A stretch of 64,000 nucleotides of DNA, taken from NCBI GenBank assembly GCA_023678885.1, contig CM042985.1, positions 21,492,465 through 21,556,464 on the forward strand, in the 5' to 3' direction. The position numbers and the translations under genes were made by a program. The notes beneath the pieces were generated by a model. It was given only the letters and a program-made list of their open reading frames with translations, made no database searches and was not told the origin of the DNA. Within the stretch, counting starts at the first letter, position 1; the number at the start of each line of letters is the position of its first letter. Source of the DNA: Pogostemon cablin (taxonomy: Eukaryota; Streptophyta; Magnoliopsida; Lamiales; Lamiaceae). Positions 21,319 through 32,914 of the stretch are shown piece after piece.

Positions 21319-21848
21319 CTTCCTCCGTCCCACAGAAGTTGTGATATTTTCCTTTTTGGATTGTCTCATAGAAGTTGTTACATTTCTTTTAAAGCATATG
21401 AGACTCATACAAAAAATATTACTCCCTCCTTCCCATAGAAGTTGACATACTTTCCTTTTTGGTTTGTCCCATTAAAGTTGACACATTTCCTTTTTAATAT
21501 ATGAGACCCACACAAAAATAATTAATCTATTCTCATGGACCCCACATATCACCTCTAATACAACTATCCACTACACATTAAATATTATTTCTCTCACTCC
21601 ACTTTACTTCATTTTACATTAAATTATTATACTCCTTACTCCCCGTGCCCAAAAAAATTATACCGACTTCTATGGGACGGAGGGAGTAACATATTCACAT
21701 TGACCCATACACACTCCACACACACTACTAATACAATTACCCACTACACATTAAATATTATTTCTCTCACTTTATTTTACATTAAAATATTATACTCCTT
21801 AATCTCTATGCCAAAAAAAATATTACAAGTTTAATGGGACGGAGGGAG
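21319..21848. mobile_element. Stowaway-type MITE split by another Stowaway MITE
   Basis: Left end CTTCCTCCGTCCCACAGAAG at 21319, right end TTTAATGGGACGGAGGGAG at 21830-21848, flanked by TA (21317-21318 and 21849-21850). Removing the inner element and one TA leaves about 263 bp, the same size as the inner copy. Confidence 0.85.
21422..21686. mobile_element. Stowaway-type MITE nested in a sister copy
   Basis: 265 bp, ends CTCCCTCCTTCCCATAGAAG and CTTCTATGGGACGGAGGGAG, flanked by TA at 21420-21421 and 21687-21688. The TIR sequence and TA duplication are those of Tc1/mariner-derived plant Stowaway MITEs. Confidence 0.92.
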
Positions 21849-21850
21849 TA

Positions 21851-24078
21851 TGATATACCAGAACCTCTCTGTATATGCAGTTGAATTGGGTAAACATTGG
21901 ACATGTAAATGGGTATTCACTTTTGAAATATTGAATTCAGCAAAGCAGGGGCAAATATATTTGTTTTAGGAACAAGTTGATAGTCTATCTCAAATTTAGC
22001 ATCATGCAACACCTGTCGAGGGCAGGGAAGGCCTCGTCAGTCTCTCCCCAATAACACTCCATATCCTACTGTTTCCACTTTAATTTTTGGAATATTATGT
22101 GGTTAAAAATGCACGACTTTCTGCTTGTCAATTCACATGTCTTGTAAATGGAGCAAACTGCAAAGACTTGCTTTATGTATTGTACGTGAGAAGTAGGTCC
22201 TCATTTTCTTTAATAATTAGCATTTTTTACAAGTGTTTTACCTTCATGTCCGTTTTTATTATTGCTTAGTTTGACCCCACCTTGAACTTTACTATAGTTT
22301 GTTATTACTATCAACCCACTTCTTTTTGGTAAAGGGTCTAGAATACCAATAAGCTCGTCATTTCTTTTGTAAGATAGTCATATAATCGGTGTGCTTTATT
22401 TGTTGAATTCCCAGCTGATTAGTGATGCGTTCACTAAGCCTCTCAGCAGAGAAAGCGAGCGATTTTATTTTAGGGAACTCTATATCGTTCTTAGTTTTGT
22501 TTATAGTAAAATTAAAGTTTGGATCTTCTTTTAGCAAATGACAGTGGACTTAAATGTTGCATTTAAGAGAAAAAGTTCTTCCTAGGTTTATAAATAGTTG
22601 CTTCGTAAGAGATTGTTTCTACATGGAAACAAATTAGCAATACTCGGAAAATAGTAATAAATCAAGCATGTTACAAGACATCTATATGTAAAACTTCCGT
22701 AATCACTACTTATTGTATCTGATCCAAGTATTTAGTCTTCTGTGATACTTTTTCCGAAGCAGTCCTCTTCTTAAATTTCTCTCTACCCTCTATGGAAACT
22801 TCATTGTCCCTAACTTTAAAATACAGGAACGGCTCAAGATACCCAACCTGGTGTTCTCTCCTTTTACCACGAAATAAGGGCAACCTATATGACCTATTTC
22901 TAACTAGCAGGTTAGTAGCGTAACATTGTTTGCATTTAATGCTCTGGTCATGGTGGTTTTTGCTTGATTTATGTATGGAATTTGGAATTTCACCCTCATA
23001 ATTACTCTAGGTGGTCAATAAAGTTATAATAAACAAGTGATTTCATATCTTATGATTTTAAGTACATTGAATGAATTCACCATAAAAAAAACGAAATTGT
23101 TTTTTCCTCCTTGACTCAGAATACAAGATTCATTCTTACAATTGAAATGGCTTATATGCACAGGGGTTTATAGACAACCAGTACCTCGTGAGAAGTGATT
23201 TTTCATTACTGAAACAGGTACAAAAGGTCTATTTGACCATTGCAAAATTGAAGCATTAAGATTTTGTTCAAAGCTTTTTCTTTGGGTTGTGAATTTGATT
23301 GAAATATGCTTGTTCATTAGGTCTTGGATGAATATCAAAATAATTTTGAAAATTCCTGAAAATTTGCTCAAGCTGATAATGCTCAAGTATGGGCATATCT
23401 AACTAGAGCATTGGCGAAATCCCAAGTGTGTTAGTGTATTTCCTCCCCGTTAAAAAAAGCCTTACTTAACTTGATATTGCCATCAATTAGGCGATATTTA
23501 ATTCAACAAGATATGATGACATTATGATTATAGTATTGTTCACTATGAGAATAATATAAGACTCAATCTGATTGATTTTGCATTGTTAAGTTGCTCTAAG
23601 GAAATTATGTCGCACTGACTTGCATTCATATTTTCAAACAATGCAATCATTTCAAAAGCAAAAGAATAAAATGACTTTACATCCACAGTTTAGAGTAATG
23701 TCCTCCAAATATAATGTAAATACATGAGTATTACATCATTGAAAGTTGGAGTACATATCACTTATTACTTAATATACTTGTTAAATGTGACCATTTTACT
23801 TCTGTATTTAAATTTCAGGCAGGGTTGTAAGGTGTCGCCATTAATTAGTTAACATAAAGTTACGAGTGACATAGCAAAATCTATATAATTTCTTGTTTTA
23901 ACTTAGATATCAGCAAGACTTTATGATAATTTTTAACCACTCTTTCCCAAAAAGGTTAACAACTTAAATATCTTACTCTTGCAAACAATCTCAATTCATG
24001 ATAAATACAAAATGCAACTACTAACTCAATTATAAAATAAATAATAAACTAAAATAATAAAAGACACAAAATTGATCA
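21851..24078. other. Unassigned intergenic sequence with a small copia fragment
   Basis: No intact gene seen. ORFs here (22087-22269, 23168-23386) have no recognisable motif. A short copia RNase H tail is described separately. The rest is AT-rich and unassigned. Confidence 0.5.
22410..22500 (+). pseudogene. Fragment of a copia RNase H C-terminus
   Basis: One frame reads SDAFTKPLSRESERFYFREL, resembling the LADxFTKPLSRERFxFLR end of Ty1/copia RNase H. Only about 30 codons survive with nothing recognisable on either side. Confidence 0.5.
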
Positions 24079-24279
24079 CTCCCTTCGTCCCGCCGAAAGA
24101 TCCCCATTTAATATATTGGGCGTCCCATTCAATGGTTCCTATTTTCCCATTTTAGTAAAAAGGGCTCACCACTACTCATCACATTCCTCTAATACAACTA
24201 CCCAATATACATAAAATAATAATATTTTTTAATTCACGTGCAAAAAACAAATGACTACCTTTACCCGGGACGGAGGGAG
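24079..24279 (+). mobile_element. Stowaway-type MITE, 201 bp
   Basis: Ends CTCCCTTCGTCCCGCCGAAA and CCCGGGACGGAGGGAG, with TA after the right end and CA (a one-base change) before the left. Internal GGGCGTCCCATTCAA matches, in reverse orientation, the 201-bp MITE at 27058-27258. Confidence 0.85.
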
Positions 24280-24649
24280 TACTATTTTTCATTAAATATA
24301 TATATTATTACAGTTTTATCAACAATAATATACTCAGTTAGCATATAATTTTTAAATAACTTTTATATTATTTTTCAAACAAATCTCAACCAAGAATAAA
24401 TCATATCATGACCATCTATTTCTCAAACAAATTTCAGCCACTCATTGAAATAATTAAATTAAATAATTGTAATTATGACTTCTTCAAATTAGGAAATAAT
24501 TAAATAATTATAATAAATCCTGACCTGGCCATTTATTTCTCAAACAAATCTCATTCACCCATTAAAATAATTAAATTAAATAATTATAATTATGAATTTT
24601 TCAAATTAGGAAATAGGATACTTATTTATTAAAAAATTAATAATATTAA

Positions 24650-24898
24650 GGCAAAGACTTGTGTGAGACCTTATCACATAAGGGCTTACGTGAGACGACC
24701 AGAAAGTAATAATTTTATAAGAAAAAGTGATAATAAATTAATGAAAAGTGATAATGTTATTTTATGAACGATTTATAGTATAAATAAAAAGTGATAACAT
24801 TTTATAGCGGAAGTGATAGCGTTTTATAGCGAAAGTGATAACTATTTTAAAAATTAAAAAATGGTCTCATGTGAGACGGTCTCACACAAGACCTACCC
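24650..24898. mobile_element. GTCTCAC-type MITE, 249 bp
   Basis: Ends GGCAAAGACTTGTGTGAGACC and, reverse-complemented, GGGTAGGTCTTGTGTGAGACC, with an apparent 6-bp duplication TATTAA on both sides. The inside is built from AAAGTGATAA units. Relatives at 32915-33138 and 33146-33394. Superfamily not assigned. Confidence 0.75.
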
Positions 24899-27057
24899 TA
24901 TTAAATACAAATACAATCCTAACCATCTATTTTTCAAACAAACTTCAACCACCCATTAAAATAATTAAATAATTGTATTATAACTTTTTCAAATCAGGAA
25001 ATAATTTAATGTTTTCAAAGGTTTTGGGGTTAAGGGTTTAGGGTTTTATGGTGTATGGCATAATGTTTTCAATCAGCCACTCGTTAAAATAATTATATAA
25101 TTGTAAATATGACACCCATTAAAATAATTAAATAATTATAATTATGACTTTTTCAAATTAGGAAATAAGATATTATTTATTAAAAAATTAATAATATTAA
25201 ATAAACAATCCTAACCATCTATTTTCCAAATAAATCACAACCACCTATTTAAATAATTAAATAATTGTAATTATAATTTTTTCAAATTAGGAATTAATTT
25301 AATGTTTCCTAAGGGTTTAGGGTTTTAGGGTTAAGAGTTTTATGGTGTATGACATAAAAATAATTATAATTATGACTTTTCAAATTAGGAAATACAATAT
25401 TATTTATTAAAAAATTAATAATATTAATCCAATCCTTATGACTTATTCAAATTAGAAAATAAGATATTATTATAAATCCAATCCTGACCATCTATTTTTT
25501 AAAAAAATCTCAACATAAATTCAATCATGGCCATCTATTTCTCAAACAAATCTCAATCTTTTATTAAAATAATTAAATAATTATAATTAAAACTTTTATA
25601 AATTAAGAAATAAGATATATTATTATAAATCCAATCCTAACCATTTATTTCTTAAACCAATCTCAGCATAAACCCAATCCTGACCATCTATTTTTCAAAC
25701 AAATCTCAGCCATCCATTAAAATAATTAAAAAATTATAATTAAAAATTTTTCAAATTAGAAAATAAGATATTATTTACTAAAAATTAATAATATTAATCC
25801 AATTCTTATGCCTTTTCCAAATTAGGAAATAAGATATTATTATAAATCCAATCATGACCATTTATTTCTTAAACAAATCTCAGTCACCCATTAAAATAAT
25901 TGAATCCTGACTATCTATTTCTTAAACAAATTTCAGTCATCCATTAAAATAATTAAATTAACCACCCATTAAAATAATTAAATTATAATTGTAATTATAA
26001 CTATTTCAAATTAGGAAATAATTTAATGTTTCCAAAAGGTTTAGGGTTTTAGGGTTTACGATTTAGGGTTTTAAGGTTTAAGGTTATAAATATAATCATG
26101 ACTATCTATTTCTCAAACAAATCTCAGCCACTTATTAAAATAATTAAATAATTATAATTATGATTTTTTTTAAATTAGGAAATAAGATATTATTATAAAT
26201 CTAATCCTGATCATCTATCTCTTAAACAAATCTCAGTCACCCATTAAAATAATTAAATAATTATAATTATGATTTTCAAATTAGAAAATAAAATGTTATT
26301 TATTAAAAAATGAATAATATTAAATATAAATCCAATCCTGACCATCAAAGGGTTTAGGGTTTAGGGTTTTAGAGTTCATGGCATACTGTTTAGCCACCCA
26401 TTAAAATAATTAAATTATGATCATCTATTTCTTAAATAAATAATATAATTAAATAATTAGAATTATGACTTTTACAAATTAGGTATAATTATGACTTTTT
26501 CAATTTAGAAAATAAAATATTATTTATTAAAAATTAATAATATTAAATATAAATATAATCCAAACCATCAAAGGGTTTAGAGTTTTAGGGTTTATGGCAT
26601 AATATTTTTCAGAGGGTCAAATCCTAACCATCTATTTCTTTAATAAATCTCAGCCACACATAAAATAATTAAATAATTATAATTATAAATTTTCAAATTA
26701 AGAAATAGGATATTATTATAAATCTAATCATGATCATCTATTTCTTAAACAAATCTCAGCTATCCATTAAAATAATTAAATAATTATAACTATGACTTTT
26801 TCAAATTAGAAAAATAAAATATTATTTATTAAAAAATGTATAATATTAAATATAAATCTAATCCTAACCATCAAAGGTTTTAGGGTTTAGGATTTTAGAG
26901 TTTATGGTATAATGTTTCCAGAGAGCCAAATCCTGACCATCTATTTTTTAAACAAATCTCAGTCACCTATTAAAATAATTAAATAATTATAATTATGACT
27001 TTTTTCAAATTAGGAAATAAGATTGTTAATAATCTCATAAAAATAAAAAAATAAATA

Positions 27058-27258
27058 CTCCCTCCATCTTGCCCAAACGTCACCGGTTGCTTTTTGTGCG
27101 TAAATTAAGGAGTATTATTATTTTGTATAGTGGGTAGTTGTATTAGTATTGAGTGATGGGCCATATGTTGTACTTTTTTACTAAAAATAGGAAATGTGGA
27201 CATTTGGATGGGACGCCCAATATAGTAAAATGGTGACCTTTCGGTGGGACGGGGGGAG
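27058..27258 (-). mobile_element. Stowaway-type MITE, 201 bp, opposite orientation to 24079 copy
   Basis: Ends CTCCCTCCATCTTGCCCAAA and GGTGGGACGGGGGGAG, flanked by TA at 27056-27057 and 27259-27260. Same length and internal sequence as the copy at 24079-24279 but inverted. Confidence 0.88.
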
Positions 27259-28423
27259 TATATGCCAATTTTTTAATAATTATTAACTATATGACAACAG
27301 TATATATATATTATTTCGTGAAATTACATTACATTGAGATATTTAATTTAAAACTTTAATAATATCATTAATGTTTTTACTAATATAGTAACAATAAACA
27401 AAAAAACCTTTTTTAATTCAGGAAATAATTTAGTTCAAATTCTGACCATTTATTTTCAAACAAATTTCAGTGACCTGTTAAAATAATTAAATAATTATAA
27501 GAGTGTAGGGTTTATGTCATAATGTTTCCAGAGGATTTAGGGTTTAAGGTTTCCATAGATTTAGGGTTTCCAGAGGATTTATGGTTAAGGGTTTAGGATT
27601 TATAGCATAATATTTTCAGTCAGCCACACATTAAAATAATTAAATAATTATAATTAAGACATTTTCAAATCAAATAATAATATAGTCCAAATCCTGACCA
27701 CCTATTTCCCAAACAAATCTCAGTCACCCAATAAAATAATTAAATAATTATAATTATAATTTTTTCAAATCAGAAAATAAGATATTATTTTTAAAAATTG
27801 AATAATATTAAATATATTATTTGAATATATTCAAAATTTTCAAACAAATCTCAGCCACTCATTAATGTAATTAAATCATTATATACACAAAACTTTAGAT
27901 GAGTCTTTTAAATTATTTGCAATGGATGTTTGCCTGAGTCAATTAACGGTAAAATATTTTATTAATTGATTGATGTTTATTTATAAACTAGTAATATAGA
28001 ATCTGTTCTTATAATTTTGAAAACAGAAAATTTTATTCAAAATTTTAAATAAATCTCAACCACTCATTAAAATAATTAAATAATTGTATACACAAAACTT
28101 TAGATGAGTCTTTTAAATTATTTGCAATGGAAGTGTGGTTGAGTTAATTAATAATAAAATATTTTTTTAATTGATTGATGTTCATAAATTAGTAATATAG
28201 AATCGGATCTTATAATTTTGAAAAAAGAAAATTTTATTGTTGTATTTTAAATTGCTAAATTTTGCATTTGAACCTTATTGCAAATGATATTAGTAAACTT
28301 ATACGAATTCATCAACTTAACGGCTAGGTTTTATAAGTATTTTGTCCATAACTACATTATTAAACTTTAATATTAGAACATTAGGTTATATATAATTCAA
28401 ATAAATATTACTCGGTTCAAACA

Positions 28424-29040
28424 TCATAAAATCAAATGAAGTTGTTGCTCTTGTTGAGCCAAAACAGTGCTCCTAGATTCTTCTATATCACATATTTTAC
28501 CATTAAATCTCCTAGGAAGCGTACACAGAGTTTTGTTTATTAACCTGATGTGGGAGATAAGATTTCCAAGTGATTGCATCTCATTCACCATTTTGTAGAG
28601 TCGCTCATTGTACGATGAGATTGTCTCGTCTTCCTTCATCCTCAAGCTCTCAAATTGCGCGTTCATCATCCTCGCCTTTTCCATTTTGACACTTCCAAAT
28701 CCTTCACAGTGCTCTTGAAGCCTTTTCCAAGTATCTTTTGCTGATGTACAGTTCTGAATCAGGTTGAACATCATTGTATCAACCGATGAGTTGATTACAT
28801 TAAGTGCTTTGTAGTTCAACATCGACTGATTGTTCTCCTCAGCGGTCCATTCAAGCTAATTCTTGATGATTTTATCTCCATCTCTGTCTTGAACTATGGG
28901 GGTGTCTAGCCTGCCAGAATGGTCTTCCAAGCATGTTCATCCATTGACTTGATGTAATTTCTCATTCGACTTTTGCACAAGGCATAATTGGTTCCTTCAA
29001 GTATGGGAGGATGGTTAATTGATCCAGCGGAGTAATCCAT
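28424..29040 (-). pseudogene. Ty1/copia gag (UBN2-type) pseudogene, truncated
   Basis: Reading on the minus strand from about 29040, the gag opens with MDYSAGSINHPPILEGTNYA and KSRMRNYIKSMDEHAWKTIL, hits a TAG near 28908, then continues in the 132-codon ORF 28424-28822 with the UBN2-type gag core (DTWKRLQEHCEGFGSVKMEK, ARMMNAQFESLRMKEDETIS, LPRRFNGKICDIEE). The expected CCHC knuckle, protease and pol are missing: the sequence switches to Helitron-family repeat near 28440. The 5' LTR lies upstream at 29107-29983. Confidence 0.85.
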
Positions 29041-29091
29041 GATACTTCAACACTTAACACTAGGAATCAACACTTAGTACAGTCAAGTGTT

Positions 29092-29105
29092 GGCTCTGAT
29101 GCCAC
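29092..29105 (-). other. Primer binding site of the truncated copia
   Basis: On the minus strand AGTGGCATCAGAGCC follows the LTR end CGACA. It differs by one base from the standard TGGTATCAGAGCC, a C/T change that may be decay. Confidence 0.75.
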
Positions 29106-29106
29106 T

Positions 29107-29983
29107 TGTCGTTGCGTCGAACGGTGTAAGTGTGTTTACGTCAGTGATGTTGTCCTAAGTGTGGCAATACTTTGTACAACACAGACTCTTATCAGAATTG
29201 AAATTTGAATATGAGATTGCAGGTTTGTACAGCGGAAGACTTAACACACTGAATTACTCAATCTTTCTACAAACTTATAAATAAGTTTGTATCGGCCTCA
29301 TGACAAAAATATCACTAACTTGAAAAAAGTGATAACAAAATTAGATTCAAAGAGATGAAAATATTTCTTCCACTCTTCGAATACACACACGGATATAAAT
29401 CCTAAACATGTTCCTAAATGGCAAAATCTAGATTGTAAGATCTAAGTCCTGCTTCAAGTATGCACTTTCACTGCCTGTGAATAATACACACAAAACGTAC
29501 GAGATAATATCATACGTGATGTAGAACAAGATGTTACAACATCAGTGATAACACTACAATAGAAACGTAGAGAATTAACTCTAAGACGTCCGACGGCTCT
29601 CCATGTAGGAAATCTCCAAGTTTTTTTCGCGTGCAAGGAATGAAGTCTGAAAGCTTCTATTTATAGACGTGAATCATGTTGTAGTCTTTTTCAAATGAGT
29701 GTTCCACTAGAAGATATGACAACCACCCATGATCAGCAAATAACTAACCCACTACTTTGGGTAGTTATCTTCATCTCCAAGAATCTTCTTGACTTCTAGA
29801 ACTTTCCAAATTGCTCTCCAGGCTTGTGGGTCCCTTTCAGCATATCTTCATTCAACTGCCACAACCCTAAAAGTAAGATCAAGCACAATACCACACAAAT
29901 ATGTTAGTGGTAAAATAATAATTGGTGGAGGATCGATATGATTCCAGATGTAACGATAATGGCCTCAACACTTCACATCAACA
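29107..29983 (-). repeat. 5' LTR of the truncated copia element
   Basis: On the minus strand it begins TGTTGATGTGAAGTGTTGAG and ends GACGCAACGACA, 877 bp, directly before the primer site and gag. The far edge rests on the TG start only; no 3' LTR or duplication is available. Confidence 0.65.
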
Positions 29984-30059
29984 ATGTGTAAACTAAATGT
30001 TTTGTAAATTATAGTATGCGCATAAAGTGTATTATTTTATTTGTGAAATATTTTTATTA

Positions 30060-30323
30060 CTCCCTCCATCCCGGAGATATTTACGCATTTTTTTGGGCAC
30101 GGAGATTAAGGAGTATAATAATTTAATATAGAGTGAAGTGAGAAAATTAATATTTAATCTGTAGTGGGTAGTTGTATTAGTGGTGAGTGTGATGTGAGTG
30201 TGGGCCCATATAAATAAATAAATTTTTTTTGTATGGGTCCCATGTTCCTAAAAAGGAAATAAGTAAATTTTTGTTGGACAACCCAAAAAGAAAAGTGTAT
30301 CAAAATCTTTTGGACGAAAGGAG
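30060..30323. mobile_element. Stowaway-type MITE, 264 bp
   Basis: Ends CTCCCTCCATCCCGGAGAT and TTTTGGACGAAAGGAG, flanked by TA at 30058-30059 and 30324-30325. The right end is worn. Same length class as the nested pair at 21.4 kb. Confidence 0.8.
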
Positions 30324-30399
30324 TATTAAGTTTATTAATATAATAAAATTAAAAATTGAGTACCTCATTTTTTTATTTTTCTATGGGCTCCTAAATTGC

Positions 30400-30413
30400 C
30401 AGGGCCGGCCCTG
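30400..30413. repeat. 14-bp perfect palindrome CAGGGCCGGCCCTG
   Basis: A GC-only-core palindrome in very AT-rich DNA. I recall CAGGGCCGGCCCTG as a terminal motif of some plant hAT-like non-autonomous elements, so this is probably one end of a worn element; the other end is not seen. Confidence 0.55.
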
Positions 30414-30645
30414 TAAGACGTAGTGCACAATTGGCCATGACTTGTGTGAAATCTTTACGCGGAAAAAATTTTGTGATGACGGATAAAAAATAATCATTTT
30501 AATAAAAAAAAATGATACTCAAATTAATAAAAGTGATAGTGATGCAGTTGATTGTTTCATGAACAATTCTATAAATAAATAAAAAGTAATAGTATTTAAA
30601 AAAAAGAATTTAATAATATTTTTGATAAAAAGTGATAACGATATA
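30414..30645. repeat. Worn relative of the GTCTCAC-type MITE
   Basis: Starts near ATGACTTGTGTGA and contains AAAAGTGATA units and CATGAACAATT..ATAAA, as in the copies at 24650 and 32915. The right end is lost at the Stowaway insertion at 30646. Confidence 0.45.
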
Positions 30646-30857
30646 CTCCCTCTGTCCGCTCGAAAGAGGATCTTTTTTCCATTTTGGTCGTTCGTTTTAA
30701 AGATGGTAATTTCTTTTTTTACACACATGAGACCTACACACACCAACTAATACAACTAAAATATGGGGTGGTCCACACTCCCACTAATACAATTATCCAT
30801 TATACATTAAATAATAATACTCTTTAATCATCGTGCACAAAAGTAAAAGACCAGGAG
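30646..30857. mobile_element. Stowaway-type MITE, 212 bp, worn
   Basis: Left end CTCCCTCTGTCCGCTCGAAA, right end only partly kept (AAAGACCAGGAG), flanked by TA at 30644-30645 and 30858-30859. It ends 366 bp before the phytocyanin start codon and so sits in the likely promoter. Confidence 0.7.
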
Positions 30858-31146
30858 TAAGAAAGTTTAAAAAGGTATCACTCACATGAGAGAATATTAT
30901 TAAAAACTTGGCTTGCAAAAATACTTGGGCAATGAATAGGAGGAAGTACAAAAGAATTATAGTCGGCAATTCGGTTATAGCATATTGGAGAGGACAAATA
31001 TACGATGAATTCCTCTGTCCAATTTTTAAATAATTCACCCAGCCACATATGCATATGCATGCTTAATTTATTTTACAAGGAAATTTAATTAATATTTAAT
31101 ATATATTGTTTGTAAAGAATGCCGCTCTTAGCCGGTCAGGCAACAC

Positions 31147-31157
31147 TATATATATAG
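31147..31157 (+). promoter_or_regulatory. TATA box of the phytocyanin gene
   Basis: TATATATATAG lies 67-77 bp upstream of the ATG at 31224, a normal distance for a short plant 5' UTR. No other core element was recognised. Confidence 0.6.
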
Positions 31158-31223
31158 ACAGCAGAAGCAGATATTACTTAAGCATATACTCTTAAGGATA
31201 TTTAAGCGAAATTAACAGAAAAT

Positions 31224-31383
31224 ATGGCCTCCAAATTAATGTTGGCGCTCTCAATCATGGCTGCAGTAACGGCTCCTGCTTTTGGCACTGACTATATCGT
31301 GGGAGATTCGAGTGGTTGGGGATTGGGTGTGAATTACACTGCATGGGCTCAGGGAAAAATCTTCAACGTTGGAGACACCATCC
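31224..31383 (+). CDS. Phytocyanin (blue copper protein), exon 1
   Basis: Encodes residues 1-53 plus the first base of codon 54. Residues 1-21 are a hydrophobic signal peptide (LMLALSIMAAVTAPAFG), so the protein should be secreted. The mature N-terminus TDYIVGDSSGWGLG, then YTAWAQGKIFNVGDTI, is the classic start of the plastocyanin-like phytocyanin domain. The exon ends at a GT donor (ATCC|GTACG). Splicing here, after GDT-I, is the usual intron position in this family. Reading on without splicing gives a 66-codon dead end. The ATG is the first after the TATA box. Confidence 0.9.
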
Positions 31384-32149
31384 GTACGATTAACTTCTCT
31401 CTCTCTCTCTTCATTCTATTTTGAATTTTTTAGTGTCACTGCTACTCACTCATTTAAAGCATGTAACAACTCATTACTGTATATTTATCCCCCAAAAATA
31501 ATTCATTCTAAAATAAAATAATAAAAAATTACCTCCTTTGCTTAAATATATTTTGTTCAACGTGTCGAACATCATACTCAACAAAATTTCATAACATTTT
31601 ATGTTCAAATGCAATATTTTGTTTGTTCATCGAACATCTTATTTAGAAAGTTTCCGCAGACCTTTGTATTCGGCTCTCAACACTCTTATTAAGAAATTTA
31701 AAGAAAGGTAGAATTGTTCATTTGGTGACATATTTAGCGGTTGAGAAAAAAAAATTAATATTTGGTGTGTATTGAATTTGAAAGCAGTATTATAATAAAT
31801 ATTCAGGCGGATTTCATTTTTATGTCTACACATATTCACATACACTCGTGTGAAAATAATGAATTTCGTGAGACGAATAAGAGATGATTACCTTTTAATA
31901 TAAATTGATATTTTATTAACAATTGAAATATAAATATAAATAATAATATTTTTAATAAAAAGTTATAATAATTTAATAAAAATATATAACTAATTAATAT
32001 AGAGTTAGTCTCTTATAAACTAGATTTATAGTATAAATTGTGTGGTTTTTTTGTAATTTAAATTCTATCAATACATAGGGTATAATAAGATTGGAAGTGA
32101 GAATTTATAATGTAAACTCAATTTACACAAGTGTTTGTCATTAATAAAA

Positions 32150-32360
32150 GATAAAACCTCTTGTGTGAGATGTGTTAAAGTATGTCTATTATGTAGATAA
32201 AGTATGCTTAATGGTTGTTAAAGTATGATGAATGATGAATTAAAGTATGATTTTAGAGTGTTATAATATAATTTATTATTGACATACTTTAACTACAATT
32301 AAGTATACTTTACTTATGTAATAAATATACCTCACAATCCGTCACAAGAGAGTTTCTCTT
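32150..32360. repeat. Worn palindromic MITE with TTAAAGTATG units
   Basis: Left CCTCTTGTGTGAGATG, right (reverse-complemented) AACTCTCTTGTGACGGATTG, interior of repeated AAAGTATG in both orientations. Resembles the larger element at 37444-37727. Confidence 0.55.
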
Positions 32361-32435
32361 AATAAATTAAAATAAACCAACTATTTCACGCAATTACTTC
32401 CCATACATCCTTCTCCTCGTGGAATATTTAGTATG

Positions 32436-32865
32436 GAGTAAATATCAAAATTGGCTATGTAAGTATGACGTTTTTCAACTTTAGTCATTTTTTCTTTTGC
32501 AGTTCTCAATTGGTCCTGTTTGGTCCACTTTAAGTCCTTTTAGTCCAAATTAAAATATTAAAATTGGTCCTTTAAGTATGATTTTTTTCAACTTTAGTCA
32601 TTTTTTCTTTTACAGTTCTCAATTGGTCATTTTTGGTCCACTTTTAGTCATTTTAGTCCAAATTTAGTCCTTCATGTTAAAAAAGTCCAAAAATGGTCCT
32701 AAAGTGTATACATTTAGGGCCAAAAGTGGACAAAAAGAGGACCAAATTTGAAAAAGACCAAAAGGACTAAAAGTGGACAAAAAAGACCAAAATTGAGAAT
32801 TGCAAAAGAAAAAGGACTAAAGTTGGAAAATATCATACTTACAGGACTAATTTTGATATTTACCC
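32436..32865. mobile_element. Mutator-like foldback MITE, 430 bp, in the phytocyanin intron
   Basis: Termini GAGTAAATATCAAAATTGG and, reverse-complemented, GGGTAAATATCAAAATTAG. Flanks TTTAGTATG (32427-32435) and TTTAGTATT (32866-32874) form a 9-bp target duplication with one mismatch, typical of Mutator-like elements. Long arms of GGTCCA/GGACTAAA-type sequence pair with each other; the left arm is itself duplicated (about 32436-32560 and 32561-32680). Confidence 0.85.
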
Positions 32866-32914
32866 TTTAGTATTTGTACAATATCTAGATAATTAGTGCG
32901 CATCAAAATGACAA

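Larger units (their letters stand above)
24364..28440. repeat. AT-rich ~133-bp repeat array of a Helitron family, 3' end missing
   Basis: Some 25 imperfect, partly deleted copies of a unit built from CCTGACCATCTATTTCTCAA, CAAATCTCAGCCACCCATTA, AAATAATTAAATAATTATAA, GACTTTTTCAAATTAGGAAA and TATTATTTATTAAAAA. Some units carry TTTAGGG-like stretches. The array's right flank (27880-28440: AACTTTAGATGAGTCTTTTA and onward) matches the last ~430 bp of the Helitron ending at 59527, so this is another copy of that family, broken near 28440 where a copia fragment begins. No 5' end was identified. Confidence 0.7.
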
